A DNA stretch of 64,000 nt from Hymenobacter taeanensis (GTDB lineage Bacteria; Bacteroidota; Bacteroidia; Cytophagales; Hymenobacteraceae). Each line of letters begins with the position of its first letter. The first letter of the stretch is position 1. The notes below the pieces were generated by a model, which saw only the letters and a list, made by a program, of their open reading frames with translations, was not told the origin of the DNA and searched no databases. Position numbers and translations under genes: made by a program. The stretch lies in contig NZ_CP053538.1 in NCBI RefSeq assembly GCF_013137895.1, positions 1,425,501 through 1,489,500 on the forward strand. Reading direction: 5' to 3'. This document shows positions 1 to 7,569 of this stretch, in pieces.

Positions 1-113
1 CGATTGGAATGATAGGTCTACCTGCCGCTTCCCCACCTCAATGAGCAAGGAGGCAGCGTGCCTGAATACTGCAGAAAATAAATAATAGAGTAAACCCTTT
101 TTCGCAAAACAGA

Positions 114-1199
114 GTGGAAAACGCTAAATCGGTGAAGCTGGTGCTCGAAGACGGCACTGAAATCGAGGGTACTTCTTTCGGCGCCTTTACCTCCGCTGCG
201 GGCGAGGTGGTGTTTAGCACAGCCATGACCGGCTACCCCGAAAACCTAACGGATCCGTCCTTCGCCGGTCAGATTCTGGTGCTGACTTACCCGATGGTGG
301 GTAACTACGGCGTGCCAGGCGAAGAACTGTACGAGTCAATTTCCAAGATTTTCGAATCGGACAAGATTCACATTGCCGGTCTGGTAGTGAATTACTACTC
401 CGAGGAGCACAGCCACTGGAACGCGGCCAAGAGCCTCGGCGACTGGCTCAAGGAGTACAACATCCCCGGCATCTTTGGGGTGGATACGCGCATGCTCACC
501 AAAATCCTGCGGGAGAAAGGTGCTATGCTGGGCAAGATTGTGGCCGAGCAGGATGTAGAGCTGCACGACCCCAACCAGGACAACCTGGTAGCCCAGGTGA
601 GCCCCACCGAGGTGAAGCACTACGGCACCGGTCAGCACAAGATTGTACTAGTCGACTGTGGCACCAAAACCAACATCATCCGCTGCTTCCTGCAGCGCGA
701 CGTGGAGCTGATCCGCGTGCCCTGGGACTACGACTTCACCAAGCTCGACTACGACGGTCTGTTCCTCAGCAACGGCCCCGGCGACCCGAAGATGTGCACC
801 GCCACCATCCAGCACCTGCAAACCGCGCTAGGCCAGGACAAGCCCATCTTCGGCATCTGCCTGGGCTCCCAGCTCATGGGTCTAGCCGCGGGCGGCGACA
901 CGTTTAAGCTGAAGTACGGCCACCGCAGCCACAACCAGCCGGTGCTGCTCACGGGCACCAAGCGCAGCTACATCACCAGCCAGAACCACGGCTTCGCGGT
1001 AGACACTAACACGCTGCCCGCCGAGTGGGAAATGTTGTTCGAGAACCTGAACGACGGCACCTGCGAAGGCATCAAGCACAAGACCAAGCCGTTCTTCTCC
1101 ACCCAGTTTCACCCCGAAGCCGCCGGTGGCCCCGAGGACACGGAGTACCTGTTCGACGACTTCCTGAAAGCCGTGGCCGAGCACAAAGCATCGAAGTAG
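114..1199 (+). CDS. carA: carbamoyl phosphate synthase, small (glutaminase) subunit
   Basis: CarA hydrolyses glutamine and passes ammonia to CarB for carbamoyl phosphate, the shared precursor of arginine and pyrimidines; it is cytosolic. The protein has 361 residues, normal for the family. Residues 1-150 are the CarA N-terminal domain (MTGYPENLTDPSFAGQ is typical), and the second half is a class I glutamine amidotransferase with the nucleophile in GICLGSQ (Cys249) and the His-Glu pair in TQFHPEA. The residue after GICLG is Ser where many homologues have His or Asn. The start is a GTG at 114, chosen because the family N-terminus begins there and there is no ATG nearby. carB follows 896 bp downstream, unusually far, because a repeat-bounded ORF and another gene lie between them. 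Confidence 0.96.
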   Translation: MENAKSVKLVLEDGTEIEGTSFGAFTSAAGEVVFSTAMTGYPENLTDPSFAGQILVLTYPMVGNYGVPGEELYESISKIFESDKIHIAGLVVNYYSEEHSHWNAAKSLGDWLKEYNIPGIFGVDTRMLTKILREKGAMLGKIVAEQDVELHDPNQDNLVAQVSPTEVKHYGTGQHKIVLVDCGTKTNIIRCFLQRDVELIRVPWDYDFTKLDYDGLFLSNGPGDPKMCTATIQHLQTALGQDKPIFGICLGSQLMGLAAGGDTFKLKYGHRSHNQPVLLTGTKRSYITSQNHGFAVDTNTLPAEWEMLFENLNDGTCEGIKHKTKPFFSTQFHPEAAGGPEDTEYLFDDFLKAVAEHKASK

Positions 1200-1226
1200 A
1201 GTGGCCTAGCACATCAGCCCTCTAGA

Positions 1227-1594
1227 CCGTCATGCTGAGCTTGTCGAAGCATCTCTACCGCTTCGTCGCTAAATATCAAAAAGACCTGACCGGATGCGCC
1301 AAGCCGATTTGCCCGAACAGTGGAAAATTAAATTGCGAGACTACCTGACTGCGAAGGGGAGTAGCAGTGAGATGCTAGGTACTACTGATTTCCCAACTGA
1401 TAGCGTAGTGCGCATCCTATTTGAAGACGACTCAAAAGTTGAATTCAAATATGCTTTCGCTATAGAAGCTCCTGAACTCAAAGAAGTAGCTGTTTTTACT
1501 GAACATTGCGGCCACCATTTATTTCAGTTGTACGACGGGATAAACTTGGTAATGGAGAAGCGGTAGAGATGCTTCGACAAGCTCAGCATGACGG
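1227..1594. mobile_element. REP-bounded cassette, family A, enclosing a 90-aa ORF
   Basis: Two 38-bp arms, 1227-1264 and 1557-1594, are perfect inverted copies of each other (outer end CCGTCATGCTGAGC, inner end CTACCGCTTC). Each arm can also fold on itself around GCTTGTCGAAGC. Related arms occur as about 100-bp hairpins at 29786-29888 and 32479-32580, and shorter relatives at 5340-5386 and 36239-36282. Here the arms enclose an AT-richer 90-aa ORF whose stop codon lies inside the right arm. No transposase is present. The arms are seen directly; calling the unit mobile is inference. Confidence 0.6.
1294..1566 (+). CDS. small hypothetical protein carried inside the REP-bounded cassette
   Basis: This is a 90-residue soluble protein of unknown function. 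It has no signal peptide or membrane segment. A stretch VAVFTEHCGHHLF near residues 67-79 contains Cys-Gly-His-His and reads like a conserved motif; I recall similar small proteins with an FTEHCGYH-type motif in other bacteria, but cannot name a family. The gene is more AT-rich than carA and carB on either side and sits between perfect inverted repeats at 1227-1264 and 1557-1594. The last codons (Glu-Lys-Arg-stop) read into the right arm, so the arm supplies the C-terminus. There is no clear ribosome-binding site. Coding status is likely because the frame fills the cassette. Confidence 0.55.
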   Translation: MRQADLPEQWKIKLRDYLTAKGSSSEMLGTTDFPTDSVVRILFEDDSKVEFKYAFAIEAPELKEVAVFTEHCGHHLFQLYDGINLVMEKR

Positions 1595-1630
1595 CCAGTT
1601 ATCCACCACTCATCCCAACGCACCACTTTC

Positions 1631-1999
1631 ATGCAAGAAAAAGGTAGAGGTTTTCCGAATTGGGGATATGTGTTGTTGGGCGCTTTGGCTTTCGCAGGGT
1701 TCTATTTCATCAAGAACATGGGGCAGCGAACAATTTTGAAAGCAGTGCTGGGTGAGCCAGCTGATTTGATTAACAAGGCCATGAGTTCGGCCCGGGTTTC
1801 GTCTCGAATAACCAGTAGAACGGGAAGAATAACCGCCAAGAACTTCAAGCTGGAGAAGCTTGGTGCTAAAAAGGATTCGCTCTCCTTCCGGTTCTTCCTG
1901 GATGGGGAGCGTGCTGACGCCACCGTCCGGCTCTGGATGGCCAAGCGCCCGTCCGGCGACTGGGAGATAATAAAAAGCGACACCGTCTTTACCGAATAG
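1631..1999 (+). CDS. membrane-anchored protein, possibly Coa1/Tim21-like
   Basis: This 122-residue protein has one N-terminal membrane segment (about residues 11-28, GYVLLGALAFAGFYFI) followed by a small beta-rich domain. The pattern of the soluble part, a polar stretch, then alternating hydrophobic residues, a Gly-containing turn, and a final segment ending in GDWEIIKSD, resembles the cytochrome-oxidase-assembly (Coa1/Tim21) fold, in which a membrane-tethered domain ends in a Trp-containing strand. That is a shape resemblance, not a firm assignment. It lies 36 bp after the family A cassette and upstream of carB, on the same strand. Its role in relation to carA and carB is unknown. Confidence 0.6.
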   Translation: MQEKGRGFPNWGYVLLGALAFAGFYFIKNMGQRTILKAVLGEPADLINKAMSSARVSSRITSRTGRITAKNFKLEKLGAKKDSLSFRFFLDGERADATVRLWMAKRPSGDWEIIKSDTVFTE

Positions 2000-2095
2000 A
2001 AAATTTGCCCTGCATGTGCCAGTAGGTTGCGGCAGGGGTTGCCCGACTGCCTTTTAACATGACCGCACCAGCGGCCTGTTACCCTAACCCTTAGA

Positions 2096-5000
2096 ATGGA
2101 AAAACCACAGAAAGTTCTCATCCTCGGTTCCGGCGCGCTGAAAATTGGCGAGGCCGGTGAGTTCGATTACTCCGGCTCCCAGGCCCTTAAGGCGATGAAA
2201 GAGGAAGGCATCCGCACCATCCTCATCAACCCCAACATCGCCACCGTGCAAACGTCGGACAACATTGCCGACGACGTGTACTTCCTGCCCGTGACGCCCT
2301 ACTTCGTGGAGGAAGTCATCAAGAAGGAAAAGCCCGATGGCATTCTGGTGGCGTTTGGTGGCCAGACGGCCCTGAACTGCGCCGTCGCGCTGTTCCGCGG
2401 CGGGGTGTTTGAGAAGTACAACGTGAAGGTGCTGGGCACGCCCGTGCAGAGCATCATCGACACCGAGGACCGGGACATATTCAAGGAGAAGCTCGATCAG
2501 ATTGGGGTGCTCTCAGCCCGCAGCGTGGCCGTGACGACCATGGAAGACGCGTTGGCCGCAGCCGAGAAAATCGGTTTCCCCATCATTGTGCGGGCGGCGT
2601 TTGCGCTGGGTGGCCTAGGCAGTGGTTTCGCCAATAACATGGACGAGCTGCGGGCCTTAGTGCAGAAATCCTTCACGACTTCGGACCAGATTCTGGTGGA
2701 AGAGTCGTTGAAAGGATGGAAGGAAGTGGAGTACGAAGTAGTGCGCGACCAGTATGACAACTGCATCACGGTCTGCAACATGGAGAACTTCGACCCCATC
2801 GGTATTCACACTGGGGAGAGCATTGTGGTGGCCCCCTCGCAGACGTTGAGCAACCGCGAGTACCACAAGCTGCGCAGCATCGGCATCAAGACCATCCGCC
2901 ACCTCGGCATTGTGGGCGAGTGCAACATTCAGTACGCCCTCGACCCCGTGTCGGAGGACTACCGCGTAATTGAGGTGAATGCCCGTTTGTCGCGCTCATC
3001 AGCGCTGGCCTCTAAGGCTACGGGTTACCCGCTGGCCTTTGTGGCGGCTAAGCTGAGCCTGGGCTACTCGCTCTCGGAGTTGAAAAACAGCGTAACGCAG
3101 ACCACGTCGGCCTTCTTTGAGCCTGCTCTAGACTACGTGGTGGTGAAGCTGCCGCGCTGGGACCTGGCCAAGTTTGAGGGCGTGAACCGGCAGATTGGCT
3201 CGGCTATGAAGAGCGTGGGCGAGGTAATGGCCATCGGCAAATCCTTTGAGGAAGCCATTCAGAAAGGCCTGCGCATGCTGGACACCGGCAAGCGTGGCTT
3301 CGTGGCCAACAAGCCCGAGCAGGTTGACAACGCCACCATTGATAAGCTGCTGAGCGAGCCAAACGAGGAGCGCATCTTCGCCATCAACCTGGCATTTGAG
3401 GCCGGTTACACCCTGGAGCAAGTGCATGATCTGACCAAGATTGACCACTGGTTCCTGCAGCGCCTCTACACCATTTTCGAGCTGAGCAATAAGCTGGCTG
3501 CCCACCGTGGCAGTGGCCTAGGCGCCCTGGAAACTGGCCTACTGCGCGAAGCCAAGAAAGCCGGTTTCTCTGACCAGCAGATTGCAGTGAAGCTGCTAGG
3601 CGAAGGCGACGTGAAAGCAGACGAGCTGCTGGTGCGGGCCCATCGCAAGGCCCTTGGCGTGCTGCCAGTTATCAAACAGATTGACACGCTGGCGGCCGAA
3701 TTCCCGGCCAAAACCAACTACCTCTACAGCACCTACCACGGCACCGAAAATGACCTAGAGCCGGAAACCAGCAAGTCTATTGCGGTGCTGGGCTCAGGCG
3801 TGTACCGTATCGGTAGCTCTGTGGAGTTCGACTGGTGCGGCGTGAATGCCGTGCAAACGGCCGCCGAAGAGGGCTACAAAACCATCATCATCAACTACAA
3901 CCCCGAAACCGTCAGCACCGATTACGACGTATCGGACCGGCTGTATTTTGAGGAATTGAGCTTTGAGCGGGTGATGGATATTCTAGAGTTTGAGCAGCCG
4001 GAGGGTGTGATTCTCTCCACCGGCGGCCAAATTCCCAACAACCTCGCCACCCGCCTCGCCGACGCCAAAGCCCCCATCCTGGGTACGGCTCCGGCCCGCA
4101 TCGACGAGGCCGAAAACCGCCACAAGTTCTCGAGCATCATGGATGAGTTGGGCATTGCTCAGCCCCGCTGGAAGGAGTTGACCTCCCTCGACGCCATGTT
4201 CGAGTTTGTGGGCGAGGTAGGCTACCCCGTATTGATCCGTCCGAGCTACGTGCTATCGGGCGCGGCTATGAACGTGGTTTCCAACGCGTTTGAGATGCAG
4301 GCGTTCCTGAAAGCTGCCGTCGAAGTAAGCGCCGAGTACCCTGTGGTGGTATCGGAGTTTATTCAGGAAGCGAAGGAAATTGAGTTGGACGCGGTAGCAG
4401 ACAAGGGCGAAATCGTGAGCTATGCCATTTCGGAGCACGTGGAGTTTGCGGGTGTGCACTCCGGCGACGCTACCATGTACTATCCGCCCCAAAAGGTGTA
4501 CGTGCGCACCATTCGGAGGCTGAAAATCATTGCCGAGAAGATTGCCAAGCGCTACGAAATCAGCGGGCCGTTCAACATTCAGTTCCTGGAGAAAGCCGGC
4601 GAAATTCGGGTGATTGAGTGCAACATCCGCGCTTCGCGCAGCTACCCCTTCGTGTCGAAAGTATCGGGCAACAACTTGATTAAGAAGGCCACGCAGGTGC
4701 TGCTGGGCAAGAAAGTGACGCGCGACGAGAGCGAGCGGGTGTATGACCTACCCTTCGTGGGCGTGAAAGCGCCCCAGTTCTCCTTCACCCGCCTGCCCGG
4801 CGCCGACCCGGTGTTGCGCGTGGACATGGTGAGCACCGGCGAAGTAGGCTGCCTCGGCGACACCGCCGACGAAGCCCTGCTGAAGTCGATGCTGAGCGTG
4901 GGCTACAAGATTCCGCAGAAGTCGGTGCTGATTTCCGGTGGTCCCATCAAGTCGAAAGTAGCGTTGCTCTCGGCCACGGAGCTGCTCGTTAAGAAGGGCT

Positions 5001-5326
5001 ACACCATCTACGCTACCCAGGGTACGCACCGGTTCTTCGCCGAAAACGGCATCCCCAGCAGCCTGCTCTTCTGGCCCGATGATTACCAGGAGCCCAACGT
5101 GCTGACTTACCTGAAGGAGAAGAAGATTGACCTGGTCATCAACATCCCCAAGAACCTCTCTAAGGGCGAGTTGGACAACGACTACAAAATCCGCCGCACG
5201 GCTATCGACTTCGGCATCCCGCTGCTCACCAACGCCCGCCTAGCCAAAGCCTTCATCCAAGCCTTCTGCCGCCTGGAAATGAAGGACCTGAAGATCAAGA
5301 GCTGGAACGAGTATAAGGCGATGTAA
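2096..5326 (+). CDS. carB: carbamoyl phosphate synthase, large subunit
   Basis: CarB makes carbamoyl phosphate from bicarbonate, two ATP and ammonia supplied by CarA. The protein is 1076 residues, full length. Two ATP-grasp halves are visible: the first starts with LILGSGALKIGEAGEFDYSG, the second near residue 563 with VLGSGVYRIGSSVEFDWCG. Both have the expected ATP-grasp signatures (VEVNARLSRSSALASKATG and VIECNIRASRSYPFVSKVSG). The C-terminal MGS-like regulatory domain starts near residue 950 (SVLISGG). The start ATG at 2096 matches the family N-terminus. A strong hairpin with a T-run follows 14 bp after the stop. Confidence 0.98.
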   Translation: MEKPQKVLILGSGALKIGEAGEFDYSGSQALKAMKEEGIRTILINPNIATVQTSDNIADDVYFLPVTPYFVEEVIKKEKPDGILVAFGGQTALNCAVALFRGGVFEKYNVKVLGTPVQSIIDTEDRDIFKEKLDQIGVLSARSVAVTTMEDALAAAEKIGFPIIVRAAFALGGLGSGFANNMDELRALVQKSFTTSDQILVEESLKGWKEVEYEVVRDQYDNCITVCNMENFDPIGIHTGESIVVAPSQTLSNREYHKLRSIGIKTIRHLGIVGECNIQYALDPVSEDYRVIEVNARLSRSSALASKATGYPLAFVAAKLSLGYSLSELKNSVTQTTSAFFEPALDYVVVKLPRWDLAKFEGVNRQIGSAMKSVGEVMAIGKSFEEAIQKGLRMLDTGKRGFVANKPEQVDNATIDKLLSEPNEERIFAINLAFEAGYTLEQVHDLTKIDHWFLQRLYTIFELSNKLAAHRGSGLGALETGLLREAKKAGFSDQQIAVKLLGEGDVKADELLVRAHRKALGVLPVIKQIDTLAAEFPAKTNYLYSTYHGTENDLEPETSKSIAVLGSGVYRIGSSVEFDWCGVNAVQTAAEEGYKTIIINYNPETVSTDYDVSDRLYFEELSFERVMDILEFEQPEGVILSTGGQIPNNLATRLADAKAPILGTAPARIDEAENRHKFSSIMDELGIAQPRWKELTSLDAMFEFVGEVGYPVLIRPSYVLSGAAMNVVSNAFEMQAFLKAAVEVSAEYPVVVSEFIQEAKEIELDAVADKGEIVSYAISEHVEFAGVHSGDATMYYPPQKVYVRTIRRLKIIAEKIAKRYEISGPFNIQFLEKAGEIRVIECNIRASRSYPFVSKVSGNNLIKKATQVLLGKKVTRDESERVYDLPFVGVKAPQFSFTRLPGADPVLRVDMVSTGEVGCLGDTADEALLKSMLSVGYKIPQKSVLISGGPIKSKVALLSATELLVKKGYTIYATQGTHRFFAENGIPSSLLFWPDDYQEPNVLTYLKEKKIDLVINIPKNLSKGELDNDYKIRRTAIDFGIPLLTNARLAKAFIQAFCRLEMKDLKIKSWNEYKAM

Positions 5327-5339
5327 GAGTAAGCGTAAC

Positions 5340-5386
5340 AAAAAGAAACGTCATGCTTGGCTATGCTCAGCATGACGTTTCTTTTT
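5340..5386. terminator. carB terminator built from a family A palindrome
   Basis: Arms of 18 bp (5340-5357 and 5369-5386) pair perfectly and end in A5/T5 runs, so the structure can terminate in both directions. The core CGTCATGCT/AGCATGACG is the outer half of the family A REP arm. It therefore appears to be a repeat that doubles as a rho-independent terminator. Confidence 0.75.
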
Positions 5387-5403
5387 GATTTTGTGAATCC
5401 TAG

Positions 5404-5772
5404 ATGAACAAGCGCAAGAAGGTAACTCCTGCTAAATCAGGAAAGGTTTATAACCGCATAATGGCGGTAGTTATATCAGTATTAATTATTCTATGCGTGC
5501 ATTCTTCTTTTAATAAGAAGCAGAAAATGTTGAATTACTCTATTACACAGGGCAAAGTCATTTGGCTTGGCACTCCATCAGGCATTAGAGTAGGCCCAAA
5601 ACAAGTAGAATGCAGGTACTACGTCAATGGCAAACCTCATCAACAAACATTTGAAAGGAAACTAGATCAATTGAAGCTTGGCGACTGTCTCGAAATAAAA
5701 TACAGTCAGATAGATCCGGACGCATCCGAAGTTAATTATGAAAAAGGGCCGTTTACTTGTCAGACTAAATAG
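5404..5772 (+). CDS. hypothetical single-span membrane protein
   Basis: This 122-residue protein has a lysine-rich N-terminus, one membrane segment (about residues 18-38, IMAVVISVLIILCVHSSF) and an extracytoplasmic domain with three Cys (in VECRYYV, GDCLEIKY and FTCQT). Base composition is much more AT-rich than the surrounding arginine genes, which suggests recent acquisition or weak constraint. The Gly-Lys-Val...Cys-Arg-Tyr-Tyr-Val-Asn-Gly pattern loosely recalls DUF3592-type domains. It lies between carB and argF' but has its own AT-rich leader after the carB terminator. The function is not recognised. Confidence 0.55.
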   Translation: MNKRKKVTPAKSGKVYNRIMAVVISVLIILCVHSSFNKKQKMLNYSITQGKVIWLGTPSGIRVGPKQVECRYYVNGKPHQQTFERKLDQLKLGDCLEIKYSQIDPDASEVNYEKGPFTCQTK

Positions 5773-5837
5773 TCAACCTTAAGGCCATTACCCTCACTAC
5801 CAAATCACAGTGTGCCACTGTGACCAAGCATTCTCCA

Positions 5838-6782
5838 ATGAAAAACTTCACCTCCTTCGCCGATGCGGGCGACTATAAAGCGCTGTTGCAGCAAGCCCTG
5901 GAAATCAAGGCGAATCCGTACGGGTACCAGCACATTGGCAAGAACAAGACCGTCGGGCTGATTTTTTTCAACCCCAGCCTGCGTACCCGGCTTAGCTCGG
6001 TGAAGGCGGCCTACAACCTGGGCGCACAAGCCTGGGTGCTCAACGCTGGTGCTGATTCCTGGACGCTGGAAATGGCCGATGGCGCGGTAATGAACGGCGG
6101 CACGCAGGAGCACATCAAGGAAGCTATTGCCGTGATGAGCCAGTACTGCGACGTGCTGGGCGTGCGCACCTTCCCCACGCTCAAGGACCGGGAGGCCGAC
6201 TACAGCGAGGAAGTATTCAACAAGATTTTAAAGTACGCCACGGTACCGGTTATCAGCTTGGAAAGCGCCACGCTGCACCCACTGCAGTCGTTTGCCGACC
6301 TGATTACGGTAGCGGAAACCAAGCAGAAGGAGCGGGTGAAAGTGGTGCTGACCTGGGCCCCACACGTACGCGCCCTGCCCCAGTGCGTACCCAACTCGTT
6401 CTGCGACTGGTTCTCGGAAGTAGACTGGGTGGACTTTGTGATAACGCACCCCGAAGGCTACGAACTGGACCCCAAGTTCACGAAAGGAGCCCGGATTGAG
6501 TACGACCAGAAGAAGGCCCTGGAAGGTGCCGACTTTGTGCAGGCCAAGAACTGGAGCAGCTATAAAGACTACGGCCAGGTCATCAGCAATGACCCTAGCT
6601 GGATGCTGACGCCCGAGCACATGGCTGGCACCCACGACGCCAAGTTCCTGCACTGCCTGCCCGTGCGCCGCAACGTGGAGGTGTCGGATGCTATTCTGGA
6701 CTCTCCCAACTCCCTGGTAATTCAGGAAGCAGGTAACCGGGTGTTCTCCATGCAAACCGTACTGCACGAACTGTTGAAGTAA
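5838..6782 (+). CDS. argF': N-acylornithine carbamoyltransferase (acetyl or succinyl type)
   Basis: This cytosolic enzyme transfers the carbamoyl group from carbamoyl phosphate to an N-acylated ornithine, the Bacteroidota and Xanthomonas variant of arginine synthesis. The protein is 314 residues from ATG 5838; a GTG at 5820 would add six residues, but MKNF matches the Bacteroides homologue. Visible signatures are the carbamoyl-phosphate loop SLRTR (47-51), HPLQSFADL, TWAPH and HCLPVRR. The residue that separates acetyl from succinyl enzymes (Glu92 in Xanthomonas, Pro90 in Bacteroides fragilis) falls in NGGTQEH and is Gln90 here, so the acyl group cannot be called. It is on the same strand as carA and carB, so carbamoyl phosphate supply and use are adjacent. 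Confidence 0.93.
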   Translation: MKNFTSFADAGDYKALLQQALEIKANPYGYQHIGKNKTVGLIFFNPSLRTRLSSVKAAYNLGAQAWVLNAGADSWTLEMADGAVMNGGTQEHIKEAIAVMSQYCDVLGVRTFPTLKDREADYSEEVFNKILKYATVPVISLESATLHPLQSFADLITVAETKQKERVKVVLTWAPHVRALPQCVPNSFCDWFSEVDWVDFVITHPEGYELDPKFTKGARIEYDQKKALEGADFVQAKNWSSYKDYGQVISNDPSWMLTPEHMAGTHDAKFLHCLPVRRNVEVSDAILDSPNSLVIQEAGNRVFSMQTVLHELLK

Positions 6783-6798
6783 CAGATATACTGAATTA

Positions 6799-6838
6799 AA
6801 AAAGAGAGCCCCTGGCCTAGGCCAGGGGCTCTCTTTTT
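6799..6838. terminator. perfect 40-bp palindromic bidirectional terminator
   Basis: A perfect palindrome centred at 6818/6819, with a GC-rich stem and A/T runs at both ends, lies between the convergent argF' (ends 6782) and the minus-strand lipoprotein gene (ends 6855). Its tip is the overrepresented octamer on both strands (TGGCCTAGGCCA). Confidence 0.92.
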
Positions 6839-6854
6839 GCTACCTATAACTGGC

Positions 6855-7385
6855 CTACAGCGGGTCGGCGGTTACTTTGAAGCGCGAGTCAGCGCGGATA
6901 GTGATGTCCTTGCTGATGGCTTTGCGGATGCGGGCTTCGGTGGAGAGCGTGTAGCTGCTAGCCTTAATATACTTGTCGAGCTTCTCGGTGGTGGCGTTAA
7001 GTTGGATGGTGTTGACACCCATGGGCACGTTATCCATGGAGGCCAGCAGAATCCGGTCGTTACCGTCGGTGCTGATGTAGAGGCTGATGCTACTCAGGAA
7101 GTCAAAGTTCTCGGAACTGGGGTCGGTAACGGTGAGCGTGAGGCGGTCGAGCTTCACATCCTTTACCAGGTTGGCGCTGGTGTTTTCGTTCTTGAACTTC
7201 TCGTCGGAGCGGGTAGGAACGGTAAGGGGCGAAACGGGTGTAACCACGTTTACCGGGAAGCCGCTGGCAATTTTAACTGACTGCGAGTCTTCGATGTAGA
7301 AGGTCAGCAGCTTATCAAGTTTGTCGCAGCTAGACACAAAAGCCAGCAGGACCAAGAGGGGAGCTAGAAAGAGGACTTTTTTCAT
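6855..7385 (-). CDS. hypothetical lipoprotein
   Basis: The start is set at ATG 7385 (MKKVLFL), which gives a 176-residue protein with a classic lipoprotein signal: hydrophobic core LLVLLAFV followed by the lipobox ending in SSC (Cys20). An upstream start at 7421 would bury the signal and is rejected. The mature part is beta-rich with no recognised domain; it contains the segment LDRLTLTVTDPSSENFDF and a repeated Leu/Ile-Asp-Lys pattern. It is probably anchored in the outer membrane facing the periplasm or the surface. It is convergent with argF' and followed by the shared palindromic terminator. Confidence 0.75.
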   Translation of the reverse strand: MKKVLFLAPLLVLLAFVSSCDKLDKLLTFYIEDSQSVKIASGFPVNVVTPVSPLTVPTRSDEKFKNENTSANLVKDVKLDRLTLTVTDPSSENFDFLSSISLYISTDGNDRILLASMDNVPMGVNTIQLNATTEKLDKYIKASSYTLSTEARIRKAISKDITIRADSRFKVTADPL

Positions 7386-7471
7386 GTTTGTTGCAGTTTG
7401 AGCGGAAGTTACGCAATCCACTTCAACTCAGATTCAACATCTACCTTAAGTCCTGCATAACCTCTTAAAAC

Positions 7472-7548
7472 TATTATTCCGAGCAAATCCTGAATTTCGG
7501 AATGGCCGCTAGACCTCTCCCTGATTCTCGAATCTGCTCGGAATAATA
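7472..7548. repeat. 77-bp inverted repeat (TATTATTCCGAGCA arms)
   Basis: Arms 7472-7486 and 7534-7548 are inverted copies (TATTATTCCGAGCA and TGCTCGGAATAATA), with a short internal echo (TTCGGAATGG) between them. It lies in the gap between hmgA and the lipoprotein gene, both on the minus strand. The TTCCGAGC core is shared with the fragment at 21181-21226, so this may be a separate REP family. Confidence 0.6.
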
Positions 7549-7569
7549 TGCTACTGGCCTAGGCTGCCA

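Noticed and set aside
1..113. End of a gene upstream of carA
   Set aside because: No open frame with codon character reaches the left edge; too little sequence is available to decide.
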